Source: an uncultured Methylomonas sp. (lineage in GTDB: Bacteria; Pseudomonadota; Gammaproteobacteria; Methylococcales; Methylomonadaceae). Taken from it: a stretch of DNA of 51,090 nucleotides. Under the pieces are notes generated by a model that saw nothing but the letters and a program-made list of their open reading frames with translations, was not told the origin of the DNA and ran no database searches. The position numbers were made by a program, and so were the translations under genes. The DNA lies in contig CAKZJE010000079.1 of NCBI GenBank assembly GCA_936941155.1, positions 1 through 51,090 on the forward strand, in the 5' to 3' direction. Numbering within the stretch: position 1 is the first letter of the stretch; every line of letters begins with the position of its first letter. Below, in pieces: positions 39,858 to 47,480 of this stretch.

Positions 39858-39874
39858 TTGGCATCCTTATTGCG
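39858..39874 (+). promoter_or_regulatory. Candidate sigma-54 promoter of the nrt-nir gene cluster
   Basis: TTGGCAT-CCTTA-TTGCG has GG (39860-39861) and GC (39872-39873) separated by exactly 10 nt and matches the -24/-12 consensus TTGGCAC-N5-TTGCW at nearly all conserved positions. Transcription would start near 39885, giving a ~90-nt leader before the nrtA ATG at 39975. I did not find a convincing NtrC site in the 130 nt upstream. Confidence 0.6.
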
Positions 39875-39974
39875 TTAGCTGTTTAAAAAGCAGATTGCAA
39901 TCAACTTTCGAGTGTTCGCTCACTATTGGCTTTTTAAGCATCCAATTTTTAACGTTAAATTTAAGGCTAATTTT

Positions 39975-41381
39975 ATGAAACACATTGAAAAAAACACTGC
40001 GAGAAAACAGTTCGCAGCCCTTTTTGCCGCGCTTGCGATGACAACACTCTCTGTTTTCCCCACTGTTTATGCCGCAGAAAAACTCGAAAAGCCTAATCTC
40101 AAATTCGGTTTTATCAAACTCACGGATATGGCTCCTTTGGCAATTGCGTATGAAAAAGGTTTTTTCAAAGATGAAGGCTTAAACGTGCAATTGGAAGCGC
40201 AAGCGAATTGGAAAGTGGTTTTAGACCGCGTGGTGAGTGGGGAATTAGACGGATCACACATGTTAGCTCCTGTGCCTTTGGGCGCGTCGATTGGTTTTGG
40301 CACAAAAGCAGACATTATCACCGCATTTGCCATGGGCACAAATGGCAGTGCAATTACCGTTTCTAATGAGATTTGGAAACAAATGAAACCCGCCGTGCCA
40401 GCCGATAAAACAGGTCTTCCGATTCATCCAATTAAAGCCGACAGTTTAAAACCAGTCGTTGCGTTATACAAAAGCAAAGGCAAGCCTTTCAATATGGCGA
40501 TGACGTTTCCGGTTTCCAGTCACAATTTTAAATTGCGTTATTGGTTAGCAGGTGGCGGGATTGCGCCGGGATATTACGCACCGCCGCAAGATACGTCCGG
40601 TCAAATTAATGCAGATGCGTTGTTATCGGTGACTCCACCGCCACAAATGCCGTCAACAATGGAAGCGGGCACGATTTTTGGCTATTGCGTCGGCGAGCCT
40701 TGGAATCAACAAGCGGTTGCTAAAGGCGTGGGCGTTCCGGTGATTACTGATGATGAAATGTGGAAAGATATTCCTGAAAAAGTGTTTGGTGTGAGCAAGG
40801 CGTGGGCAGAAAAAAATCCTAAAACTCATCAAGCGGTGATTAAAGCGTTGATTCGCGCGTCAATGTGGTTGGATGCGGAAAAGAATAAAAACCGCATAGA
40901 AGCGGTGAAAATTTTGGCAGAAAGTAAATATGTGGGTGCGGATTCCAAAGTGCTGGATAACAGCATGACTGGCACGTTTGAATATGAAAAAGGTGACACG
41001 CGCTCAATGCCTGATTTCAACGTGTTTTTCCGTCACAATTCTACTTATCCTTATTACAGCGGCGCGGTTTGGTATTTAACGCAAATGCGTCGTTGGGGAC
41101 AAATCAACGAATATAAAGACGATGCGTGGTACATCAACACCGCAAAACAAGTTTATCGTCCTGACATTTATATGGCGGCGGCAAATGCGTTAATTGCTGA
41201 GAAAAAAGCAGTAGCGGCTGATTTTCCTGCCAAAACCGAAACAGGTTTTAAAGGTGTGCAAACCTATTTTATTGATGGCATCCCTTTTGACAGCAGCAAA
41301 CCAAATGATTATTTAACAAAATTCGCGCTGGGTTTAAAAGGAAAACAAAAATTAGTCGGCGGAAAAGTTGTTGAAAAATAA
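39975..41381 (+). CDS. nrtA: Nitrate ABC transporter substrate-binding protein
   Basis: I start at the ATG at 39975 because AAGG at 39963-39966 is well placed and the signal peptide (KKQ-type basic start, then FAALFAALAMTTLSVFPTVYA) follows. The 468-residue product is of the NrtA/CmpA family that captures nitrate (or nitrite/bicarbonate) in the periplasm: LKFGFIKLTDMAPLAIAYEKGFFKDEGLNVQLEAQANWKVVLDRVVSGELDGSHMLAPVP, FPVSSHNFKLRYWLA, PPPQMPSTMEAGTIFGYCVGEPWNQQAV. Its neighbours are the permease and ATPases of the same system followed by nirBD, which favours nitrate over bicarbonate as substrate. Confidence 0.93.
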   Translation: MKHIEKNTARKQFAALFAALAMTTLSVFPTVYAAEKLEKPNLKFGFIKLTDMAPLAIAYEKGFFKDEGLNVQLEAQANWKVVLDRVVSGELDGSHMLAPVPLGASIGFGTKADIITAFAMGTNGSAITVSNEIWKQMKPAVPADKTGLPIHPIKADSLKPVVALYKSKGKPFNMAMTFPVSSHNFKLRYWLAGGGIAPGYYAPPQDTSGQINADALLSVTPPPQMPSTMEAGTIFGYCVGEPWNQQAVAKGVGVPVITDDEMWKDIPEKVFGVSKAWAEKNPKTHQAVIKALIRASMWLDAEKNKNRIEAVKILAESKYVGADSKVLDNSMTGTFEYEKGDTRSMPDFNVFFRHNSTYPYYSGAVWYLTQMRRWGQINEYKDDAWYINTAKQVYRPDIYMAAANALIAEKKAVAADFPAKTETGFKGVQTYFIDGIPFDSSKPNDYLTKFALGLKGKQKLVGGKVVEK

Positions 41382-41387
41382 TATTTT

Positions 41388-41492
41388 GTAGGTTGGGTTA
41401 GCCTGTAGCGGTAGCGGAAGGCGTAACCCAACATTCAGCCGCTTTGTTGGGTTACGCTTTTTTTCTACGAAAAAAATGCTAACCCAACCTAC
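41388..41492. repeat. Nested inverted repeat (GTAGGTTGGGTTAGC family) between nrtA and nrtB
   Basis: The outer arms GTAGGTTGGGTTAGC (41388-41402) and GCTAACCCAACCTAC (41478-41492) are perfect complements. Inside them, GGCGTAACCCAACA (41420-41433) pairs with TGTTGGGTTACGCT (41445-41458), followed by a T-run. It fills the only large gap inside the transport operon, 6 nt after the nrtA stop codon. Confidence 0.85.
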
Positions 41493-41518
41493 GACCTAAA
41501 CTCCGCAAGGTGGAAACT

Positions 41519-42535
41519 ATGTACAACAAACTGATTAAATTTTTCAACATCACCGGCTTAACGTGGTTTGTGCCGTTTATCAAAATCTGCGCGGGCGAAA
41601 ACCCTGCGCAACAAATCAAACAAATGTGGTTGATGATTGGTGTGCCGATTATTGCCTTTATGATTTTTTTAGCGTTATGGAGTGCTTCTGCTTCACAAAT
41701 CAACACCAGTTTAGGCGCGATTCCAGGCCCCAGCGCGGTGTGGCATGAGTTTGGTGGCTTATTAGATGAACATGCCAGCGAGCGACAAAAAGAACGCGAG
41801 TTTTATCAACAGCAAAGCAAAGATAATCAAGAACTTTTAGCCAAAGACCCCAAAGCCGAAACCACGCATTTTACTTACACGGGCAAATCCACTTATTTAG
41901 ATCAAATCGTCACCAGTCTTTACACCGTATTTACGGGCTTTATTATCGCCACTTTGGTTGCTGTGCCGTTGGGGATTTTATGCGGCATGAGTTCAGTCTT
42001 TAACACCGCGCTCAATCCACTCATCCAAATTTTTAAACCCGTTTCCCCGCTGGCATGGTTGCCGATTGTGACTTTAACCGTCAGCGCACTCTATCAAACC
42101 AATGATGATTCGTGGTTTGACAAAGCGTTTTTAACTTCCGCAATTACTGTCACCCTCTGTTCCTTATGGCCAACCTTGATTAACACGGCTGTCGGTGTGT
42201 CTTCCATTGATAAAGATTTAGTCAACGTCAGCAAAGTGTTACGCTTGAATTGGAGCACCCAAATTCGCAAAATCATTTTGCCATCAGCATTACCATTTAT
42301 TTTCACCGGAATGCGCTTGTCGCTGGGTGTGGGTTGGATGGTGTTGATTGCCGCAGAAATGTTGGCGCAAAACCCTGGGCTGGGAAAATTTGTTTGGGAT
42401 GAGTTCCAAAACGGCAGCTCACAATCGTTAGGACGGATTATGGTCGCGGTGTTTACCATCGGCATTATCGGTTTTATTCTCGATAGAATGATGAATTCGC
42501 TGCAAAACGTCTTCTCTTTCGGCAAACAATTTTAG
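41519..42535 (+). CDS. nrtB: Nitrate ABC transporter permease
   Basis: The ATG at 41519 follows AAGGTGG at 41507-41513. The 338-residue protein has an N-terminal hydrophobic segment (MWLMIGVPIIAFMIFLALW), a ~90-residue charged loop, and then the conserved permease core (TSLYTVFTGFIIATLVAVPLGILCG onward). The ATPase-coupling EAA-like loop is VSKVLRLNWSTQIRKIILPSALPFIFTGMRLSLGVGW. It forms the membrane channel of the nitrate importer, acting with the double ATPase encoded 9 nt downstream. Confidence 0.92.
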   Translation: MYNKLIKFFNITGLTWFVPFIKICAGENPAQQIKQMWLMIGVPIIAFMIFLALWSASASQINTSLGAIPGPSAVWHEFGGLLDEHASERQKEREFYQQQSKDNQELLAKDPKAETTHFTYTGKSTYLDQIVTSLYTVFTGFIIATLVAVPLGILCGMSSVFNTALNPLIQIFKPVSPLAWLPIVTLTVSALYQTNDDSWFDKAFLTSAITVTLCSLWPTLINTAVGVSSIDKDLVNVSKVLRLNWSTQIRKIILPSALPFIFTGMRLSLGVGWMVLIAAEMLAQNPGLGKFVWDEFQNGSSQSLGRIMVAVFTIGIIGFILDRMMNSLQNVFSFGKQF

Positions 42536-42544
42536 AGGTGAGCT

Positions 42545-44290
42545 ATGTCCGCAGTCGTCAAACTTAAATTCGCCTCTTCTCCTGAAAGCTCCCACAATCT
42601 TATGAATCCCTCCAATGATGAAACCCAACCGTTGGTTGAGCTGAAAAATGTTTGTAAAAGCTATGGCAGCAGCTCCATTCTGAAAAATATCAATTTAACC
42701 GTAAAAGAAGGCGAATTTATTGCGATTGTCGGATTTTCAGGCAGCGGCAAAACGACTTTAATTTCTTTGATTGCAGGCTTGATTCAAGCCGATAGCGGTG
42801 AGGTGTTAAAACAAGGTCAGGCGATTACTGCACCTGCGCCAGATCGTGGTGTGGTGTTTCAAAACTATTCGCTGATGCCTTGGTTGACCGTCTATGAAAA
42901 CGTATTGCTGGCAGTGGATGCGATTTTTAAAGATTGGACAGCCGCACAGCGCAAAGCTCATGCAGAACATTATATTAATATGGTGAGTTTGGGTCACGCG
43001 CTGACTAAAAAACCGGCGGAATTATCCGGTGGAATGCGTCAGCGGGTGAATGTGGCGCGGGCGTTAGCGGCAAATCCTGATATTTTGTTGCTTGATGAAC
43101 CTTTAAGTGCATTAGACGCACTAACGCGCGGCAATTTGCAGGACGAAATTTTGCAAATTTGGGCGCAAGAAAAGAAAACCGTGATTCTGATTACCAATGA
43201 TGTGGACGAAGCGATTTATATGGCGGATCGGGTGATTCCGTTAAATCCTGGGCCTGATGCCACCTTTGGGCCGGATTTTCATATCAATATTGACCGCCCG
43301 CGCGACAGAACGGCGTTGAATCATAATGAAGAATTTAAAAAACTGCGTGCTGAAATCACTCGTTATTTAATGGCGATTGGCATGGAAAAAGCGGGCGAAA
43401 CGATTAAAGATAAAATCGTGTTGCCGAATGTGAAACCCAATACGAGCAATGATTGGCAACAGGATCAATCGGCTTTAAAACCCAAAACTTCCGATTTAGG
43501 CAAACCACGTTATTTAGAATTTTCACAACTTTCAAAAGTTTATCCAACTCCAGACGGAAATAGCACAGTTAAAGTCGTTGACGGTTTTGACATGATGCTG
43601 AAAAAAGGCGAGTTTATTTCAATTATCGGGCATTCCGGTTGCGGCAAATCCACTGTGCTTTCAATGACCGCTGGGTTAACTGAAATTTCCGAAGGCGGGA
43701 TTATTTTGGATAACCGCGAAGTCGATATCGCAGGCCCTGATCGCGGCGTGGTGTTTCAAGCACCGAGTTTATTCCCGTGGATGACGGCATTTGAAAACGT
43801 GATGCTGGGTGTGAATAGAGTTTATCCTCATGCGTCTAAATCGGAACGTGAAGATATTGTGGAATATTATTTAACCCGCGTCGGTTTGGCAGAAAGTTTA
43901 CGCAAAAAAGCGGGCGAATTATCCAATGGAATGCGTCAGCGGGTGGGAATTGCGCGTGCGTTTGCGTTGTCACCTAAATTGCTATTGCTTGACGAGCCAT
44001 TTGGGATGTTAGATTCTTTAACGCGCTGGGAATTGCAAGAAGTGCTGATGGAAGTGTGGGAACGCACCCATGTGACGGCGATTATGGTAACGCATGATGT
44101 GGACGAAGCGATTTTATTAGCCGACCGCGTTGTGATGATGACGAATGGGCCAATGGCGAAAATCGGCAAAATTGAGGAAATTCATTTACCGCGACCACGC
44201 ACTCGCAAATCCTTATTAGAACATCCTGACTATTACAAATACCGTGAAAGTTTGCTGACGTTTTTAGCAGAGTGCGATAAAGCCCACTAA
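42545..44290 (+). CDS. nrtCD: Nitrate ABC transporter, two ATPase domains fused in one chain
   Basis: This 581-residue protein contains two complete ABC ATPase domains. Domain 1 has Walker A GFSGSGKTT (~residues 64-72), signature LSGGMRQRV (~160) and Walker B ILLLDEP. Domain 2 has Walker A GHSGCGKST (~361), signature LSNGMRQRV (~458) and Walker B LLLLDEP. Cyanobacterial systems carry NrtC and NrtD as separate proteins; here they are joined and the NrtC-specific binding-protein-like tail is absent. The H-loop of domain 1 reads ITNDVDEA (Asn for His) while domain 2 keeps VTHDVDEA. Together with the altered second signature this predicts one normal and one weak ATP site. Ribosome site GAGGTG overlaps the nrtB stop. 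Confidence 0.93.
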   Translation: MSAVVKLKFASSPESSHNLMNPSNDETQPLVELKNVCKSYGSSSILKNINLTVKEGEFIAIVGFSGSGKTTLISLIAGLIQADSGEVLKQGQAITAPAPDRGVVFQNYSLMPWLTVYENVLLAVDAIFKDWTAAQRKAHAEHYINMVSLGHALTKKPAELSGGMRQRVNVARALAANPDILLLDEPLSALDALTRGNLQDEILQIWAQEKKTVILITNDVDEAIYMADRVIPLNPGPDATFGPDFHINIDRPRDRTALNHNEEFKKLRAEITRYLMAIGMEKAGETIKDKIVLPNVKPNTSNDWQQDQSALKPKTSDLGKPRYLEFSQLSKVYPTPDGNSTVKVVDGFDMMLKKGEFISIIGHSGCGKSTVLSMTAGLTEISEGGIILDNREVDIAGPDRGVVFQAPSLFPWMTAFENVMLGVNRVYPHASKSEREDIVEYYLTRVGLAESLRKKAGELSNGMRQRVGIARAFALSPKLLLLDEPFGMLDSLTRWELQEVLMEVWERTHVTAIMVTHDVDEAILLADRVVMMTNGPMAKIGKIEEIHLPRPRTRKSLLEHPDYYKYRESLLTFLAECDKAH

Positions 44291-44344
44291 AAGCCATCAC
44301 AATTATCTGCATAAGTTTGTCACTTATTGATTTATCGACGCGCT

Positions 44345-44372
44345 GTAGAGACGCAACATTTTGCGTCTCTAC
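44345..44372. repeat. GTAGAGACGC palindrome between nrtCD and nirB
   Basis: A 28-bp copy with AACATTTT at the centre, 54 nt after nrtCD and about 110 nt before nirB. It could separate the transport and reductase parts of the operon at the RNA level. Confidence 0.9.
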
Positions 44373-44480
44373 CTTTAAATCAATAAGATATAAAGTATGC
44401 AGATGGTTTTGTAAAAGCAATATCTCGGAAAATGAATGCAAATTTATAGTCCTATTAAGAACTTACTGTTTGGAAAAAAC

Positions 44481-46928
44481 ATGAAACCACAACGCGAAAA
44501 ATTAGTGTGCATCGGGAATGGCATGGCAGGTATCCGCACCTTAGAAGAGCTGCTAAAGCTTGATAAGGACAGCTATGAAATTACAGTTTTTGGTGCAGAA
44601 CCACATAATAACTACAACCGAATTTTGTTATCACCTGTGCTGGCAGGGGAAAAAACCTTTAACGACATTATTCTCAACGATGATGCGTGGTATATCGACA
44701 ACAATATTACCTTGTATAAAGGCAATCCTGTCACCCAAATTGACCGAGTGAAACGGCAAGTCATTACAGCCAGTGGTGAAAGCGTAGCCTATGACCGTTT
44801 ATTAATCGCCACCGGTTCAAATCCTTTTATTATCCCTATTCCCGGACATCAGCTGAAAGGCGTGATTGCGTTTCGTGATATTAACGATGTGGATTTAATG
44901 CTAAAAGCCGCAGAAAACGGCGGTCATGCGGTGGTGATTGGCGGCGGCTTGCTGGGTTTGGAAGCGGCAAATGGCTTAATGAAACAAGGCATGACGGTGA
45001 GCGTGGTGCATGTTACTAATGTGCTGATGAATAATCAGCTGGATTCCGTTGCCGCCAATCTTTTGCAATCCGAATTAGAAAAACGCGGCGTACAGTTTTT
45101 AATGTCTGCGCAAACCGAAGCGATTTTAGGTGATGAATTTGTCACTGGTGTGCGTTTTAAAAATGGACATGAAGTTTCTGCCAGTTTAGTGGTGATGGCG
45201 GTAGGGATTCGTCCAAATATTGAATTAGCGAAACAAGCGAGTTTGTATTGTGAACGCGGCATTGTGGTTAGTGACACTTTACAAACTTACGACCCACGCA
45301 TTTATGCAGTCGGTGAATGTGCGCAGCATCGCGGGCAAGCTTACGGTTTAGTCGCGCCGTTGTTTGAGCAAGCGAAAGTGTGCGCGAATCATTTAGCGCG
45401 TTATGGAATTGCTCGTTATGAAGGCTCAGTCACTTCGACTAAATTGAAAGTCACGGGCATTGATTTGTTTTCCGCAGGCGATTTTATTGGCAATGACAAA
45501 ACTGAAGAAATTGTGTTCAAAGATGCACAACGCAATATTTATAAAAAATTAGTGATTGAAAACAATCGCATCAAAGGTGCGGTGATGTACGGCGATACGA
45601 TGGATGGTTCGTGGTATTTTCAATTGATGCGTGATGAAACGGATATTACCGCGTTTCGGGAAAATATTTTATTCGGTAAAGCCCATGTTGGCGATGCAGG
45701 TCATGGCGAAGTGAATCAGGTTGCTTCTTTGCCGGATGATGCAGAAATTTGCGGTTGTAACGGTGTTTGTAAAAAAACGATTGTCAGTGCGATTACCGAT
45801 AAAGGTTTATTCACACTGGATGAAGTGCGCAAACACACCAAAGCCTCAGCTTCCTGCGGTTCGTGTACTGGTTTGGTTGAACAATTATTAGCCAGCACGG
45901 TGGGTGATTATTCTACCGCGCCGCATAAAAAATCCTTGTGTGCGTGTACTGATTTTACCCACGATGAAATCCGCAAAGCGATTAAAGTGCAGCAACTGAA
46001 AGATATTCCTTCTTTAATGAAATCATTAAGTTGGAAAACACCGGATGGTTGTGCAAGCTGTCGTCCGGCGTTGAATTATTATTTATTATGTGAATTTCCA
46101 GCAAGCTATCAAGATGATCCGCAATCGCGTTTTATCAATGAACGCGCTCATGCCAATATTCAAAAAGACGGCACTTATTCCGTTGTGCCGCGTATTTGGG
46201 GGGGGGTGACTACGCCAAAAGAATTACGCGCCATTGCTGATGCGGCAGATAAATATCAAGTTCCGGTGGTTAAAATCACTGGCGGACAGCGGATTGATTT
46301 AATTGGCGTGAAAAAAGAAGATTTGCCAAAAATGTGGGCAGATTTGAATGCGCAAGGAATGGTGTCGGGTCATGCCTATGGAAAATCGTTGCGAACTGTG
46401 AAAACCTGCGTGGGTTCAGATTGGTGTCGCTTTGGCACGCAAACCGCGATGAGCATGGGGATTGAGCTGGAAAAAATCACTTGGGGTTCGTGGACTCCGC
46501 ATAAATTTAAAATGGCGGTGTCCGGTTGTCCGCGTAATTGTGCCGAAGCGACGATTAAAGATTTTGGTGTGGTTGGTGTGGATTCTGGTTGGGAATTGCA
46601 TATTGGCGGAAATGGCGGCGTGAAAATTCGTGGCACGGATTTGTTATGTAAAGTGAAAACGGATGAAGAAGTGGTGGAATATTGCACCGCGTTTATGCAG
46701 TTATATCGCCAAGAGGCGCATTATTTGGAACGCACCGCGCCTTGGATTGAGCGGGTGGGTTTGGCTTACGTTAAACAAAAAATTGTGGATGATGCGCCGG
46801 GGCGTAAATTATTGGCGCGGGATTTTATGGAGTCGCAAGAATATTCACAAACTGATCCTTGGGCGCAGTGTGTGGCAGAGCCGGTGGCATTTAAACCGTT
46901 GTCAGTATTAAAAGCGGAGATAGCATAA
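44481..46928 (+). CDS. nirB: Assimilatory nitrite reductase [NAD(P)H] large subunit
   Basis: I start at the ATG at 44481 (MKPQREKLVCIGNGMAGIRTLEELL); an in-frame ATG at 44436 adds 15 residues. The ~815-residue enzyme reduces nitrite to ammonium with six electrons. An N-terminal FAD/NAD module (GNGMAGIR; GHAVVIGGGLLGLEAANGL) is followed by two BFD-like 2Fe-2S domains (CGCNGVCKKTIV...SASCGSCTG; CACTDFTHDEI...GCASCRP). The siroheme/4Fe-4S module has TCVGSDWCRFGTQ and SGCPRNCAEATIKDFG. It overlaps nirD by one nt (TAATG). The NirB-NirD pair and the nitrate importer form one pathway. Confidence 0.96.
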   Translation: MKPQREKLVCIGNGMAGIRTLEELLKLDKDSYEITVFGAEPHNNYNRILLSPVLAGEKTFNDIILNDDAWYIDNNITLYKGNPVTQIDRVKRQVITASGESVAYDRLLIATGSNPFIIPIPGHQLKGVIAFRDINDVDLMLKAAENGGHAVVIGGGLLGLEAANGLMKQGMTVSVVHVTNVLMNNQLDSVAANLLQSELEKRGVQFLMSAQTEAILGDEFVTGVRFKNGHEVSASLVVMAVGIRPNIELAKQASLYCERGIVVSDTLQTYDPRIYAVGECAQHRGQAYGLVAPLFEQAKVCANHLARYGIARYEGSVTSTKLKVTGIDLFSAGDFIGNDKTEEIVFKDAQRNIYKKLVIENNRIKGAVMYGDTMDGSWYFQLMRDETDITAFRENILFGKAHVGDAGHGEVNQVASLPDDAEICGCNGVCKKTIVSAITDKGLFTLDEVRKHTKASASCGSCTGLVEQLLASTVGDYSTAPHKKSLCACTDFTHDEIRKAIKVQQLKDIPSLMKSLSWKTPDGCASCRPALNYYLLCEFPASYQDDPQSRFINERAHANIQKDGTYSVVPRIWGGVTTPKELRAIADAADKYQVPVVKITGGQRIDLIGVKKEDLPKMWADLNAQGMVSGHAYGKSLRTVKTCVGSDWCRFGTQTAMSMGIELEKITWGSWTPHKFKMAVSGCPRNCAEATIKDFGVVGVDSGWELHIGGNGGVKIRGTDLLCKVKTDEEVVEYCTAFMQLYRQEAHYLERTAPWIERVGLAYVKQKIVDDAPGRKLLARDFMESQEYSQTDPWAQCVAEPVAFKPLSVLKAEIA

Positions 46929-47236
46929 TGGCTTGGATGAAAGTGGCTGATTTACATGAGATTCCGCGTTTGGGTTCACGGGTTTTAAACACCGAAAACG
47001 GCGCGATTGCCATTTTTCGCAGCAGTGACGATCAGGTGTTTGCGGTAGAAGATCGTTGTCCGCATAAAAACGGTGTGTTGTCGCAAGGGATTGTGCATGG
47101 TTGCAAAGTGACTTGTCCGTTGCATAGTTGGGTGATTGAGTTGGAAACGGGCGAGGCGGTTGCGCCGGATAAGGGTTGCGTGAAAAAGTTTGCGGTGAAA
47201 GTTGAATCCACTGAGGTTTATTTGGATTTGCCGTAA
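46928..47236 (+). CDS. nirD: Nitrite reductase small subunit (Rieske type)
   Basis: This 102-residue protein carries the Rieske 2Fe-2S ligands in CPHKNG (C-x-H) and CPLHSW (C-x2-H), with the spacing of NirD. It partners NirB in electron delivery to siroheme. Start and stop codons of the two genes overlap by one nt. A strong terminator follows. Confidence 0.95.
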   Translation: MAWMKVADLHEIPRLGSRVLNTENGAIAIFRSSDDQVFAVEDRCPHKNGVLSQGIVHGCKVTCPLHSWVIELETGEAVAPDKGCVKKFAVKVESTEVYLDLP

Positions 47237-47262
47237 GGTTTTGTGATTTGCTTGCGGGTTAT

Positions 47263-47300
47263 AAAAACCGCCGTTGGCTTTTGCTGATGGCGGTTTTTTT
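47263..47300 (+). terminator. Intrinsic terminator after nirD
   Basis: AAAAACCGCC at 47263-47272 pairs with GGCGGTTTTT starting at 47289, ending in a run of seven T. It begins 27 nt after the nirD stop. Confidence 0.92.
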
Positions 47301-47340
47301 GTCTGAATCATGATTTTCAGGATTTTGGGATTTGCAGGAT
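47301..47340. repeat. GTCTGAATCA repeat, single copy
   Basis: GTCTGAATCATGATTTTCAG followed by GATTTTGGGATTTGCAGGAT. It is the same unit as the inverted pair at 39599-39711, and is directly abutted by the GACGACTGG-type repeat. Confidence 0.75.
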
Positions 47341-47373
47341 TTTTTTAAGACGACTGGTTGGCTTGGAAAATTT
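47341..47373. repeat. Interspersed repeat with GACGACTGG core, copy D (degenerate)
   Basis: AAGACGACTGGTTGGCTT followed by GGAAAATTT. The right arm has lost several pairing bases compared with copy A. Confidence 0.55.
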
Positions 47374-47424
47374 AAGCGTAAATTCTATAAAACAGCACAA
47401 ACACAAAGAGTTGTTGCGGAAAGA

Positions 47425-47450
47425 AAGGGGAGCGATAAGCTCCCTTTTTT
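47425..47450. terminator. Terminator between nirD and the convergent RTX gene
   Basis: GGGAGC-GATAA-GCTCCC (47428-47444) has a T6 run on the plus strand and a looser T/C-rich run on the minus strand. It lies 31 nt past the minus-strand stop at 47481 and can serve both directions. Confidence 0.75.
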
Positions 47451-47480
47451 GTTGTGAAGGATTGTGAGGTTAAGGGTGAG

